NCBI RefSeq assembly: GCF_000373625.1
Contig: NZ_KB891997.1
Span: 372,001 to 436,000 of the forward strand
Direction of reading: 5' to 3'
DNA length: 64,000 bases
Origin: Streptomyces sp. LaPpAH-108
Lineage (GTDB): Bacteria > Actinomycetota > Actinomycetes > Streptomycetales > Streptomycetaceae
Shown: positions 1 to 8,388 of the stretch, one piece after another
Numbering within the stretch: position 1 is the first letter of the stretch
How the letters are laid out: each line of letters begins with the position of its first letter
The notes under the pieces: model-generated
Told to the model about the DNA's origin: nothing
The model's input: the letters and a program-made list of their open reading frames with translations, nothing else
Databases searched by the model: none
Made by a program: the position numbers and the translations under genes

Positions 1-504
1 CACGGTCACCGCCAACTCGTCGTACCCGGAGGCCCGGTAGGACCGCTCACACGGATTGCCGTCCGGGTCCTGCGCGCCGAGTTTCGCGCAGGTGGAGATG
101 ATCGAGCCGAAGCCGACGTCGTTCCCGCCGATCTGCACGGTGACGAGGTCGGTCTTCCGTGTGAGCGCGTCGAGTTGAGGCGGATTGGTCCCCTGCGCCT
201 GCCACATCTCCGCCGTCGTGGCCCCCGAACAGCTCACGTCGACGAAGTCGTCCACCCGTCTCCGCTCCGCCACCAGCGAGGGGTAGTTCTGATCGGACCG
301 CGCACAACTCGCGTCCACCTGACGGGGGATGAGCGGCCCGGAGGTGTAGGAATCCCCGAGCGCCGCATAACGGACCTGCCCGTGCCCGGGATGCGCCGCC
401 GCCGGAACCACCGACCCGGCGACCAGCGCACAACCCCCCAGCACCGCACCCAGCAGACCGAGCGGCCTGCGTGAAGTGCCCTGTTTCCGTCCGCGGTTCG
501 CCAT
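1..504 (-). CDS. Secreted SGNH/GDSL-family hydrolase, 3' end cut by the window edge
   Basis: Extracellular esterase/lipase of the SGNH superfamily; 168 codons are present before the window edge truncates it. The ATG at 504 is followed by a basic n-region, a hydrophobic stretch (about residues 15-33) and an Ala-rich AAAHP junction, a typical Sec signal peptide. Block I GDSYTSG with the nucleophile Ser is at residues 50-56 and block III GGNDVGF (oxyanion hole) at 126-132. The block V Asp/His would lie beyond the edge. Several Cys pairs suggest disulphides, as in streptomycete lipases of this family. It is divergent from the next gene. The family is secure; the substrate is not known. Confidence 0.88.
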   Translation of the reverse strand, partial: MANRGRKQGTSRRPLGLLGAVLGGCALVAGSVVPAAAHPGHGQVRYAALGDSYTSGPLIPRQVDASCARSDQNYPSLVAERRRVDDFVDVSCSGATTAEMWQAQGTNPPQLDALTRKTDLVTVQIGGNDVGFGSIISTCAKLGAQDPDGNPCERSYRASGYDELAVTV

Positions 505-693
505 GGAGTCCTCCCGAACTGACAGGCCATCACTTGCGACCGGGTCTGTATACCGCCGGGTAGGTCCAGGGAGCCAGACGCGTGAACACACTTTCCGCAC
601 AGGGGGGTTGGCCAGCCTTCACACCCCGGGGCGGCGGAGAGCCCTGTGGAACACTGCGGACGTTCGCACGCGTCGAGGAGGAGCAGTACCCGC

Positions 694-1350
694 ATGGCCG
701 TCATCCACCGCACCACTCTGAAGCCGACCAAGCTCGAACTTCTCACCCCCTGGCTGCCCACCCGTTCCTGGTACCGAGGCGGCCCGGGGGAGCCCCGGCT
801 GGAACGGACCGGCGGTTTCCGCCTCGACGACCCCGAGGGCGAGGTCGGCATCGAGTTCATGGTGGCCACCGATTCCGCGGGCCCCGAGCCGGTCGCCTAT
901 CTGGTCCCGCTCACCTATCGCGGCGCCCCGCTCCCCGGCGCGGAGCACGCCCTCGTCGGCACCACCGAGCACGGCGTCCTCGGCAAGCGCTGGGTCTACG
1001 ACGGCTGCCACGACCCGGTGCTGGTCGGCGAGTTGCTGGCGCTGATCGTGGGCGACGCCCAAGCCGTGGCGCAGAGCGTCACCGACACCCCCGACCGCGA
1101 GGTCACCCGCTCCCACACCGGCACGCCCCTCCCGCGCACCCCCTTCGCCCCGGCACCCGCCGAGGACGCCGACGGCACGAGCGTGCCCGCACCGGGTGGC
1201 GCGACCCTGCGCGTCCACCGCGTCCTGCGCCCGGTCCCGGAGAACCCGCCCGCGTGCCCCGGCGACGCGGCGGGTCATGTGGCGACCGGCTGGCCGGGGC
1301 CGGACGGCTCCCGGCTGCGCGCGGTCTTCGTGACGCTGCACACCGGCTGA
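694..1350 (+). CDS. Maltokinase N-terminal cap-like domain protein
   Basis: 218-aa cytoplasmic protein. The start is the ATG at 694, preceded by GAGGAGGAG at 676-684. The N-terminal half (MAVIHRTTLKPTKLELLTPW, then a YLVPLTYRGAPL motif, GTTEHGVLG and the WVYDGCHDPV segment) matches what I recall of the cap domain found in front of actinobacterial maltokinases and in small stand-alone proteins annotated as alpha-glucan related. No kinase domain follows. The C-terminal half is Pro/Ala-rich and variable. A role linked to trehalose/alpha-glucan metabolism is only a family-based guess. It is monocistronic between two secreted-enzyme genes. Confidence 0.75.
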   Translation: MAVIHRTTLKPTKLELLTPWLPTRSWYRGGPGEPRLERTGGFRLDDPEGEVGIEFMVATDSAGPEPVAYLVPLTYRGAPLPGAEHALVGTTEHGVLGKRWVYDGCHDPVLVGELLALIVGDAQAVAQSVTDTPDREVTRSHTGTPLPRTPFAPAPAEDADGTSVPAPGGATLRVHRVLRPVPENPPACPGDAAGHVATGWPGPDGSRLRAVFVTLHTG

Positions 1351-1578
1351 CCGCGCGGCAAGCACCGGCGGCACCGACAGCACCGGCAACCGGGTAAGCG
1401 CGCGGGCGCCTCTGGCATGAGCAGGTCAGATCTGTCACGCTTGCCCCGGCCGCGCCCTCCTCACCGAGGGCGCACCCCGCACGGCCATCGCGCAGCCCCA
1501 CCCCACGGCCGCGCCGGCGCACTCCGGCCGGACTCGGCCATCAGCAGGCCGAAACCCCGGCCTTCGCGAAGGAGTAGC

Positions 1579-3438
1579 GTGTTGAGACCCACCCCCCACA
1601 AGGCGCTCGGCGGGCTCGCCCTCGCCGCCCTGCTCGCCTTCTGCCTGCCCGCGGGCTCCGCAGCCGCCCGGCCCGCCGAGGCGAAGGCGGCCGACGCCTG
1701 CACCCCGGCCCAGGTCGTCGGCAACGGCGGCTTCGAGAGCGGCACTTCGCCCTGGACCCAGTCCTCCAGCGGCCTGATCACCAGCCGCACCGGGCAGAGC
1801 GCGCACGGCGGTTCCGCCTACGCCTGGCTCGGCGGCACCGGCGCCACCCGCACCGACACGCTCACCCAGAGCGTCACCGTGCCCAGCGGCTGCGGCAGCG
1901 CCACCCTCAGCTTCCATCTCCACATCGACACCGCCGAGACCACCTCCTCCACCGCCTACGACAAACTGACGGTGAAGCTCGGCGGCACCACCCTCGCGAG
2001 CTACTCCAACCTCGACCACGCCACCGGCTACGTCCGCGAGACGGTCGACGTGTCCTCGTACGCGGGCCGCACCGTGGACCTCGCCTTCACCGGCACCGAG
2101 GACTCCAGCCTGAAGACCAGCTTCGTCCTGGACGACATCGCGCTCGACACCGCCGACACGACCACCCCGCCCGCGACCGACACGGCCCGCACCCCGGCCG
2201 CGCCCGACTACACCGTCAGCCTCAGCAGCGACAGCACCGGCACCGTCTGGACCGGCCACGAGAGCGCCACCTTCACCAACGCCTCGGCCGATGCGCTGGG
2301 CGAGGTCTACCTGAGGCTCTGGGACAACTACCACGGCACCTGCGCCGCCCCGCCCATCAAGGTCAGCAACGTCACGGGCGGCACGGCGGGCGACCTCTCG
2401 GTGGCCTGCACCGCGCTGAAGATCACGCTCCCGCAGCCGCTCGCCGAGGGCCAGTCCGCCACCATCGGCTTCGACCTCGGCATCACCGTCCCCGACGGCG
2501 CCGACCGGTTCGGCCACGACGGCGCCTTCAGCTTCATCGGCAACGCCCTGCCCGTCCTCGCCGTACGCGACGGCTCCGGCTGGCACCTGGACCCGTACAC
2601 CAACAACGGCGAGTCCTTCTACTCCCTGGCCGCCGACTTCAAGGTCACCCTCGACCACCCCAGCTCCCTGCTGGTCCCCGCCACCGGCACCTCCACGGAC
2701 ACCCCCGGCAGCAGCGGCCGTACGGTCACCACCGCCACCGCCTCGAAGGTCCGCGACTTCGCCTGGGCCGCCGGACCGTTCAGCAAGATCTCCGGCACCT
2801 CGCCCGGCGGCGTCCCGGTCAACGTCTACTCCGTCTCCGGGATCAGCTCCTCCAGCGCCCAGTCCATGCTCAGCACCGCCAAGAGCGCCGTCGACGCCCA
2901 CGCGGGCCGCTTCGGCGCCTACCCCTACGGCGAGCTGGACGCGGTCATCGACAACAACTTCTGGTTCGGCGGCATGGAGTACCCCGGCTTCGTCCTCGAC
3001 CTGGTCTCCACCACCGCGCTCACCCACGAGATCGGCCACCAGTGGTGGTACGGCATCGTCGGCGACGACGAGTACACCAGCCCCTGGCTGGACGAGTCGT
3101 TCACCGACTACGCCACCGACCTCGCCCAGGGCAAGACCGGATCGGGCTGCTGGAACAGCGTCTCCTGGGCCTCCAGCGCCGAGAAGATCACCAACTCGAT
3201 GGCCTACTGGGACGCCCACTCCTCGCGCTACTCCACCGTCGTCTACGGCTACGGCAAGTGCGCCCTGCACGACCTGCGCCGCCTCATCGGCGACACCGCG
3301 ATGACCAAGCTGCTCAAGGACTACGCCGCCGCGCACTGGTACGGCGTCTCCACCACCGCCGAGTTCAAGGCCGCCGCCCAGGCCGCCACGAGCACCGACC
3401 TGACCTCCTTCTGGACCCAGCACCGCATCGACGGCTAG
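1579..3438 (+). CDS. Secreted M1-family zinc metallopeptidase with N-terminal beta-sandwich domain
   Basis: Exported aminopeptidase-like metalloprotease, 619 aa. The GTG at 1579 is preferred because AAGGAG lies just upstream and the protein then opens with a short basic n-region, a hydrophobic core and an AARPAEA cleavage region. An open frame extends 54 codons further upstream but lacks a ribosome site. Residues about 45-195 (NGGFESGTSPW... DDIALD) look like a MAM/CBM-type beta-sandwich. The catalytic domain carries HEIGH at 483-487 and the third zinc ligand E506 exactly 18 residues later, with an upstream FGGMEYPGF matching the GAMEN-type exopeptidase motif. The order signal-accessory-catalytic is typical of secreted M1 proteins of actinomycetes. 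Confidence 0.9.
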   Translation: MLRPTPHKALGGLALAALLAFCLPAGSAAARPAEAKAADACTPAQVVGNGGFESGTSPWTQSSSGLITSRTGQSAHGGSAYAWLGGTGATRTDTLTQSVTVPSGCGSATLSFHLHIDTAETTSSTAYDKLTVKLGGTTLASYSNLDHATGYVRETVDVSSYAGRTVDLAFTGTEDSSLKTSFVLDDIALDTADTTTPPATDTARTPAAPDYTVSLSSDSTGTVWTGHESATFTNASADALGEVYLRLWDNYHGTCAAPPIKVSNVTGGTAGDLSVACTALKITLPQPLAEGQSATIGFDLGITVPDGADRFGHDGAFSFIGNALPVLAVRDGSGWHLDPYTNNGESFYSLAADFKVTLDHPSSLLVPATGTSTDTPGSSGRTVTTATASKVRDFAWAAGPFSKISGTSPGGVPVNVYSVSGISSSSAQSMLSTAKSAVDAHAGRFGAYPYGELDAVIDNNFWFGGMEYPGFVLDLVSTTALTHEIGHQWWYGIVGDDEYTSPWLDESFTDYATDLAQGKTGSGCWNSVSWASSAEKITNSMAYWDAHSSRYSTVVYGYGKCALHDLRRLIGDTAMTKLLKDYAAAHWYGVSTTAEFKAAAQAATSTDLTSFWTQHRIDG

Positions 3439-3568
3439 CCCCGTCGACGGCCGACCCGCACCCGCCCGGCCGGGCCCCGCGCCCGGCCGGGCACCCCCCC
3501 GCCTCCCCGCGTGCCACCCACATGGCCCAACCCCGGCCCCGCCACGCCTTCGCCCGGCCCAATCCGGC

Positions 3569-4447
3569 GTGCGCCACGCCCCGATGCCGGGTCAGATGGA
3601 TCTCGTGCGAAGCGACATACACCTCCTCCGTGGCCGCAGCTCACGCCTGTGCCTCACCGGCGTCCTGTCCGGCCTCCTCCTCTTCCTGTCGCCCCCCGCC
3701 GCAGTGTCCGACTCCGGGTGGCGCATCCTTCCGCGCGGCAGCGCCTACATGGGCGTGGGCGTCCGCGCCCACGAACGAGGCACCGCGTGGTCCGACGACG
3801 ACCGCGCCCTGACCACCCGGGCGACCCTCACCGAGGGTGTGGACGTCTCCAGCCACCAGGGCAACGTCGCCTGGAACACCCTGTGGAACGCGGGCACCCG
3901 CTGGGCCTACACCAAGGCGACCGAGGGCACGTACTACAAGAACCCCTACTTCACCCAGCAGTACAACGGCCCCTACAAGGCGGGCATGATCCGGGGCGCG
4001 TACCACTTCGCGACCCCCGACACCACGAGCGGCGCCGCCCAGGCGGACTACTTCGTCGACCACGGCGGCGGCTGGTCGGCCGACGGCAAGACCCTGCCCG
4101 GCGTGCTCGACATCGAGTGGAACCCCTACGGCTCCGCCTGCTACGGCAAGTCCCAGAGCGGCATGGTCAGCTGGATCCGCGACTTCCTGAACCGCTACAA
4201 GGCCCGCACCGGCCGCGCCGCCGTCGTCTACACCGCCACCACCTGGTGGACCCAGTGCACCGGCAACTACTCCGGCTTCGGCGCCAACCCCCTGTGGATC
4301 GCCCGCTACGCCTCCTCCCCGGGCACCCTCCCGGCGGGCTGGTCGGCGTACACCATGTGGCAGTACACCTCGACGGGCCCGACGGTCGGGGACCACGACA
4401 AGTTCAACGGCTCGACGACCAAGCTGCGGTCCTTCGCGACCGGCTGA
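3569..4447 (+). CDS. Secreted GH25-type lysozyme (N,O-acetylmuramidase)
   Basis: Cell-wall hydrolase cleaving the muramic acid-GlcNAc bond. The mature domain begins near VDVSSHQGNV (catalytic Asp) and continues with AYTKATEGTYYKNPYF, GAYHFA and GVLDIEWN, the last carrying the GH25 catalytic acidic pair; it ends with WQYTST and a DKFNGS segment. The N-terminus has a hydrophobic signal-like stretch (LCLTGVLSGLLLFLS). The start is uncertain: GTG 3569, ATG 3584 and ATG 3596 are all in frame and none has a clear ribosome site. It is convergent with the permease gene, sharing the hairpin at 4482-4513. Confidence 0.88.
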   Translation: MRHAPMPGQMDLVRSDIHLLRGRSSRLCLTGVLSGLLLFLSPPAAVSDSGWRILPRGSAYMGVGVRAHERGTAWSDDDRALTTRATLTEGVDVSSHQGNVAWNTLWNAGTRWAYTKATEGTYYKNPYFTQQYNGPYKAGMIRGAYHFATPDTTSGAAQADYFVDHGGGWSADGKTLPGVLDIEWNPYGSACYGKSQSGMVSWIRDFLNRYKARTGRAAVVYTATTWWTQCTGNYSGFGANPLWIARYASSPGTLPAGWSAYTMWQYTSTGPTVGDHDKFNGSTTKLRSFATG

Positions 4448-4481
4448 CCCCGGCTCACCCCGCCTCACCCCCGTCTCACTC

Positions 4482-4513
4482 GACCGGCCGGACGCGCTGC
4501 GTCCCGGCCGGTC
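4482..4513. terminator. Bidirectional hairpin terminator between GH25 lysozyme and AI-2E permease
   Basis: Arms GACCGGCCGGACG (4482-4494) and CGTCCCGGCCGGTC (4500-4513) pair over about 13 bp with one bulged G and a 5-nt loop. It lies between two convergent genes and overlaps the permease stop codon. No U-tract is present, as is common in streptomycetes. Confidence 0.6.
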
Positions 4514-5714
4514 AGGGCGTCCGGGGCGGCGGCTTGGTCGCGGGCGGTCCGCGCAGGGCGCTCAGCACCGCCCAGACCACCGAGACGAACGGCACCGCCA
4601 CCACCGCGCCGATCACCCCCGCCACGATGCTGCCCGCGATGACCGACACGGCCACCACCAGCGGATGCAGCCGCACCGCCCAGCTCATCACCAGCGGATG
4701 CAGCACATGGCCTTCCAGCTGGCCGATGACGACGATGAGCACCAGCACCGCGATCGCCGTGAGCGGACCCCGGGTCGCCAGGGCGACCACCGTGGCCACG
4801 CCGAGCGCCACCGGCGAGCCCACCAGCGGCACGAACGCGGCGAAGAACTCGAGGAGCGTCAGCGGCAGCGCGAGCGGCACCCGCAGCGCGAACAGGGCGA
4901 TGCCGACGAGTACGGCGTTGGTGGCGGCCACGATGATGATGCCGCGCGTGTACCCGGCGAACGTCCCCCACGCCGCCCGGCCCGCACGGTCCCACACGGT
5001 GCGCGCCCCGCGCGGCAGCACCCGGTCGCGCACCCACTCCCACTGCCGGTCCCCGGAGTGGATGAAGAAGGCGGAGGCGAACAGCGCGAGCGCCCCGCCC
5101 GTGACCACCTCCACCACCCGCCCGATCCCGGCCACCGCACTGCTCAGCAGGGCCGCGCGGTGCGTGGACAGATACTCCGTCACCTCCCGCTGGAGCGAGT
5201 TCAGCCGGTCCTGGCTCAGCCGGAACGGCGGGCGCCGCAGCCAGTCCTCGATACGGTGCACCCCGCCCCGGAACTCGTCGCCCAGCTGCGCCGACTCACC
5301 GGCCACCGCGTTGCCCACGAGCGCCAGCAGCCCGAGCAGCAGACACAGGCTGCCGACCATGGCGAGCGCGACGGCCAGCGGACGCGGCATCCAGCGGTCC
5401 AGCAGATCCGCGACCGGGCGCAGCACCGAGGTGATGACCATCGCGAGGAACAGCGCCACCGCGATGAGCTGGAAGCGGCCCAGGACGCCGAAGATGCCGT
5501 AGACCGCGATGCCGACCAGGATGAGCCGCCAGGCGTAGGCGGCGGCGATCCGCAGCCAGGGCACCGTCAGCTCGGCCGCCGAGACCTTCGGCGCGGTGCG
5601 CGAGTGGGAGGGCAGCCGCACCGTGGGGGAGGGGGGCCTGGCGCCCGGCGCCGTGTCGTGCGCCGGGTGACCGGACTTCCCGTGCCGTCGCCACCACCAC
5701 CCCGCACCACCCAC
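4512..5714 (-). CDS. AI-2E family transporter (PerM/YdiK-like permease)
   Basis: 400-aa polytopic inner-membrane protein. The GTG at 5714 is chosen because GGAGGCGAGG lies 7 nt upstream; the open frame runs about 50 codons further but that extension is low-complexity. Two N-terminal membrane helices (VPWLRIAAAYAWRLILVGIA, then LIAVALFLAMVITSVLRPVA), a third (LAMVGSLCLLLGLLALV), a soluble loop with the SLQREVTEYLSTH segment, then the family-typical ASAFFIHSGDRQWEWVRD, GYTRGIIIVAATNAVLVGIA, VGSPVALG and IGQLEGHVLHPLVMS motifs. Family members export small molecules or ions; the substrate here cannot be assigned. Confidence 0.9.
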   Translation of the reverse strand: MGGAGWWWRRHGKSGHPAHDTAPGARPPSPTVRLPSHSRTAPKVSAAELTVPWLRIAAAYAWRLILVGIAVYGIFGVLGRFQLIAVALFLAMVITSVLRPVADLLDRWMPRPLAVALAMVGSLCLLLGLLALVGNAVAGESAQLGDEFRGGVHRIEDWLRRPPFRLSQDRLNSLQREVTEYLSTHRAALLSSAVAGIGRVVEVVTGGALALFASAFFIHSGDRQWEWVRDRVLPRGARTVWDRAGRAAWGTFAGYTRGIIIVAATNAVLVGIALFALRVPLALPLTLLEFFAAFVPLVGSPVALGVATVVALATRGPLTAIAVLVLIVVIGQLEGHVLHPLVMSWAVRLHPLVVAVSVIAGSIVAGVIGAVVAVPFVSVVWAVLSALRGPPATKPPPRTP

Positions 5715-6022
5715 GTGCCCGCCTCGCCTCCGTGCCGCCGAGCCCGACCCTCGGGCACGTCCCGACCCTCGGTCACATCTAGAGAAAGGTAAGGGCAAAG
5801 CAGGAGAAACCGGACCCGCAACGCGCCCCGGTGCGTCGAGGTGGCACCCGCACCGGTCGCGCATCCGGGTGGCCGGAGGTCCGCCGGATTAGGACAACGG
5901 GGTGATTCTCGAAAGAGTTTTCCGCATGTTTTCCGGCCAATTCGGACCCTGTTCGCCAGGGGCGGGGGAAACGCCGAACCGGTTCTTCACGGCATCGGGA
6001 AAATGGACGAACATATCGTCGC
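5715..6022. promoter_or_regulatory. Intergenic region upstream of the hyp operon
   Basis: This 308-bp region separates the divergent permease and hypX genes, so it should carry both promoters. The part from about 5880 to 6010 is distinctly AT-richer than its surroundings. It contains two direct copies of GTTTTCCG (5917-5924 and 5928-5935) spaced by 11 bp, one helical turn, which could be an activator site. I see no convincing -35/-10 pair and no recognisable small gene. Confidence 0.35.
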
Positions 6023-7738
6023 ATGGACATTTTGCTGGTCGCCAGCGCGTTCAACAGCCTCTGTCAACGGGTCTACGCGGAACTGTCCGATCAGGGCCAC
6101 ACCGTGGACGTCGTCCTCGCCACCCACGGCCCCGAACCGGTCCGCGCCGCCGTCCGTGAGACGCGCCCCGAGCTGATTGTCGCGCCCATGCTGAAGAGCG
6201 CCCTCCCCGAGGACGTATGGCGGGAACACACCTGTCTGATCGTGCACCCCGGACCCCCTGGAGACCGCGGCCCCTCCTCCCTGGACTGGGCGATCGCCGA
6301 GGACGTCACCCACTGGGGCGTGACCGTCCTGCAGGCCGAGGCCGCCATGGACGCGGGCGCCGTCTGGGCCTCCGAGACCTTCCCCGTGCCCGCCACCGGC
6401 AAGAGCGACCTCTACCGCAACGAAGCCGCCGACGCCGCCTCGGCCGCCGTCCGCCTAGCCGTCCGCCGCTACGCCGAGGGCTCCTACAAGCCCCGTCCGC
6501 AGACCGGCGACTGGCCCGCCGTGGTCTGGCGCGACTACTTCCGCCAGGACCGCCGCCGTATCGACTGGGCCCAGGACGACACCGCCACCGTCCTGCGCAA
6601 GCTGCGCGGCGCCGACTCCCAGCCCGGCGTCCTCGACGCACTCCTCGGCCGCGAGGTCTTCCTGCACGGCGGCCACCCCGAGGACCAACTCAGGGGCCGC
6701 CCGTGCGAATTGATCGCCACCCGCAACGGCGCCGTCTGCCGCGCCACCCGCGACGGCGCCGTATGGATCCCCGAACTGCGCCCGCGCAAGAGCAGCGGCG
6801 ACCCGGCCCCCTTCCGCCGCCCCGCCGCCACCGTCCTCGCCTCCTGGGCCCCCGAGTACGCGGCGTCGCTCCCCGAGTCGACCGTCCCCCTCGAACTCCC
6901 GGAGGACCGGCGCACCTGGAGCGACATCCGCTACCGGCAGCGCGGCGACACCGGCTTCCTCGGCTTCACCTTCCCCGGCGGCGCCATGAGCACCGACCAG
7001 TGCCGCCGTCTGCTCGCCGCCTACGAGTACGCCCTCGCCCGGCCCACCCCGGTGCTGGTCCTCGGCGGCGCCCGCGACTTCTTCTCCAACGGCATCCACC
7101 TCAACGTCATCGAGGGCGCCCCCGACCCCGGCGCGGAGTCCCGGGACAACCTCGGCGCCATGGACGACCTCGTGGAGGCCGTCCTGCGCACCACCGACCG
7201 GCTGGTCGTCGCCGCGCTCGCCGGGAACGCCGCCGCCGGAGGCGCCATGCTCGCCCTCGCCGCCGACGAGGTGTGGTGCCGCACCGGCGCCGTCCTCAAC
7301 CCGCACTACCGGCGGATGGGCCTGTACGGCTCCGAGTACTGGACCTACAGCCTGCCGCGCCGCACGGGCGAGGCCACCGCGCACCGCCTGACCACCGAGG
7401 CCCTGCCGGTCAGCGCCGAACACGCCGCCCGGCTCGGCCTGGTGGACCGCCTGGTGCCCACCGGCGCCGGGGAGTTCGCCCCCGCCGTCCAGGCCATGGC
7501 CGCCGACCTCGCCACCAGCCCCGGCCTCGCCGCCCGCATCACCGCCAAGGCCGCCGCCCGCCGCGCCGACGAGGACAGGCGCCCGCTCGCGGAGTACCGG
7601 CGCGACGAACTCGCCCGCATGCACGCCATCTTCGACGACCCCACCGCGCCCTACCACGCGCTGCGCTCCGCATTCGTCCGCAAACAGCCCTCGGCCTCGG
7701 TACGGCCGCTCACCACCGACACGGGGGAGGTGTCGTGA
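6023..7738 (+). CDS. hypX: Hydrogenase maturation factor HypX/HoxX
   Basis: 571-aa two-domain protein, first gene of the hyp operon. Residues 1 to about 270 resemble methionyl-tRNA formyltransferase, with the HoxX signature VHPGPPGDRGPSS at 74-86 in the formyl-THF site. Residues about 290-545 are an enoyl-CoA hydratase/crotonase domain (VLVLGGARDFFSNGIHLN, GNAAAGGAMLALAADE). From characterised homologues, HypX transfers formyl from N10-formyl-THF to CoA and decarbonylates formyl-CoA to give the CO ligand of the active-site Fe, allowing assembly in air. It is translationally coupled to the downstream protease (GTGA overlap). No clear ribosome site precedes the ATG. Confidence 0.93.
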   Translation: MDILLVASAFNSLCQRVYAELSDQGHTVDVVLATHGPEPVRAAVRETRPELIVAPMLKSALPEDVWREHTCLIVHPGPPGDRGPSSLDWAIAEDVTHWGVTVLQAEAAMDAGAVWASETFPVPATGKSDLYRNEAADAASAAVRLAVRRYAEGSYKPRPQTGDWPAVVWRDYFRQDRRRIDWAQDDTATVLRKLRGADSQPGVLDALLGREVFLHGGHPEDQLRGRPCELIATRNGAVCRATRDGAVWIPELRPRKSSGDPAPFRRPAATVLASWAPEYAASLPESTVPLELPEDRRTWSDIRYRQRGDTGFLGFTFPGGAMSTDQCRRLLAAYEYALARPTPVLVLGGARDFFSNGIHLNVIEGAPDPGAESRDNLGAMDDLVEAVLRTTDRLVVAALAGNAAAGGAMLALAADEVWCRTGAVLNPHYRRMGLYGSEYWTYSLPRRTGEATAHRLTTEALPVSAEHAARLGLVDRLVPTGAGEFAPAVQAMAADLATSPGLAARITAKAAARRADEDRRPLAEYRRDELARMHAIFDDPTAPYHALRSAFVRKQPSASVRPLTTDTGEVS

Positions 7739-8325
7739 ACGGCGCCACCGAACGGCTGCTCGTGGCCGGAGTCGGCAACATCTTCCTCGGCGACGACGCC
7801 TTCGGCCCCGAGGTCATCCGCGCCCTGGAGGAACGCCCGCTGCCCGGCGGGGTCACCGTGCGGGACTTCGGCATCCGGGGCATGGACCTCGCCTACACCC
7901 TGCTCGACGGCTGCGCGACCGCCGTCCTGGTCGACACCGCGCAGCGCGGCCACCGCCCCGGCACCCTGTCCCTGATCGAGGCCGAGCCCCCCGACGCCAC
8001 CACCGTGCCAGAGGCCCACGGCATGGACCCGCAGAAGGTGCTCGCCCTCGCCGCCCACCTCGGCGACGAACCGCTGCCCCGCGTCCTCGTCCTCGGCTGC
8101 GAGCCCGCCGTGCTGCCGCGCGGCGACGAGGACATCGCCCCCGGACTGAGCGAGCCCGTGCGCGAGGCCGTCGGCCGGGCCGTCGACGCCCTGCACACCC
8201 TGGTGCCCGTCCTGCTGGCCGACCCGGCCGCACCCGCGCCCTCGTTGGGCCGCCCGATGGAATCCGGGCCCCCGTACGCGGCTGCGCTGCCCGCCCTGGC
8301 GGCCGACGGCGCCGAAGATCGGTGA
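7735..8325 (+). CDS. [NiFe]-hydrogenase large-subunit maturation endopeptidase (HyaD/HupD family)
   Basis: 196-aa M52-family protease that removes the C-terminal peptide of the large subunit after Ni insertion. The GTG at 7735 overlaps the hypX stop (GTGA) and follows GGGGGAGG. The family motif GVGNIFLGDDAFG lies at residues 12-24, with Asp where the E. coli HybD Ni-ligand Glu stands; DFGIRGMDLAYTLLDG supplies the second acidic ligand and EAHGMDP the His. The only visible substrate is HhyL of the convergent operon, which ends 22 residues after its DPCxxCxxH motif. The last 35 residues are an Ala/Pro-rich tail. Confidence 0.92.
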   Translation: MNGATERLLVAGVGNIFLGDDAFGPEVIRALEERPLPGGVTVRDFGIRGMDLAYTLLDGCATAVLVDTAQRGHRPGTLSLIEAEPPDATTVPEAHGMDPQKVLALAAHLGDEPLPRVLVLGCEPAVLPRGDEDIAPGLSEPVREAVGRAVDALHTLVPVLLADPAAPAPSLGRPMESGPPYAAALPALAADGAEDR

Positions 8326-8388
8326 GAGCCCGGGCCGTGCCCGACACGGCCCGGCGACCGTTCTTCCCGCCACCCGAGGAGCTGCGCC

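Noticed and set aside
6217..7734. Upstream extension of the protease gene through the hypX region
   Set aside because: The frame is open but its translation is Arg/Pro-rich and overlaps the well-supported hypX. The GTG at 7735 with GGGGGAGG and GTGA coupling is the real start.
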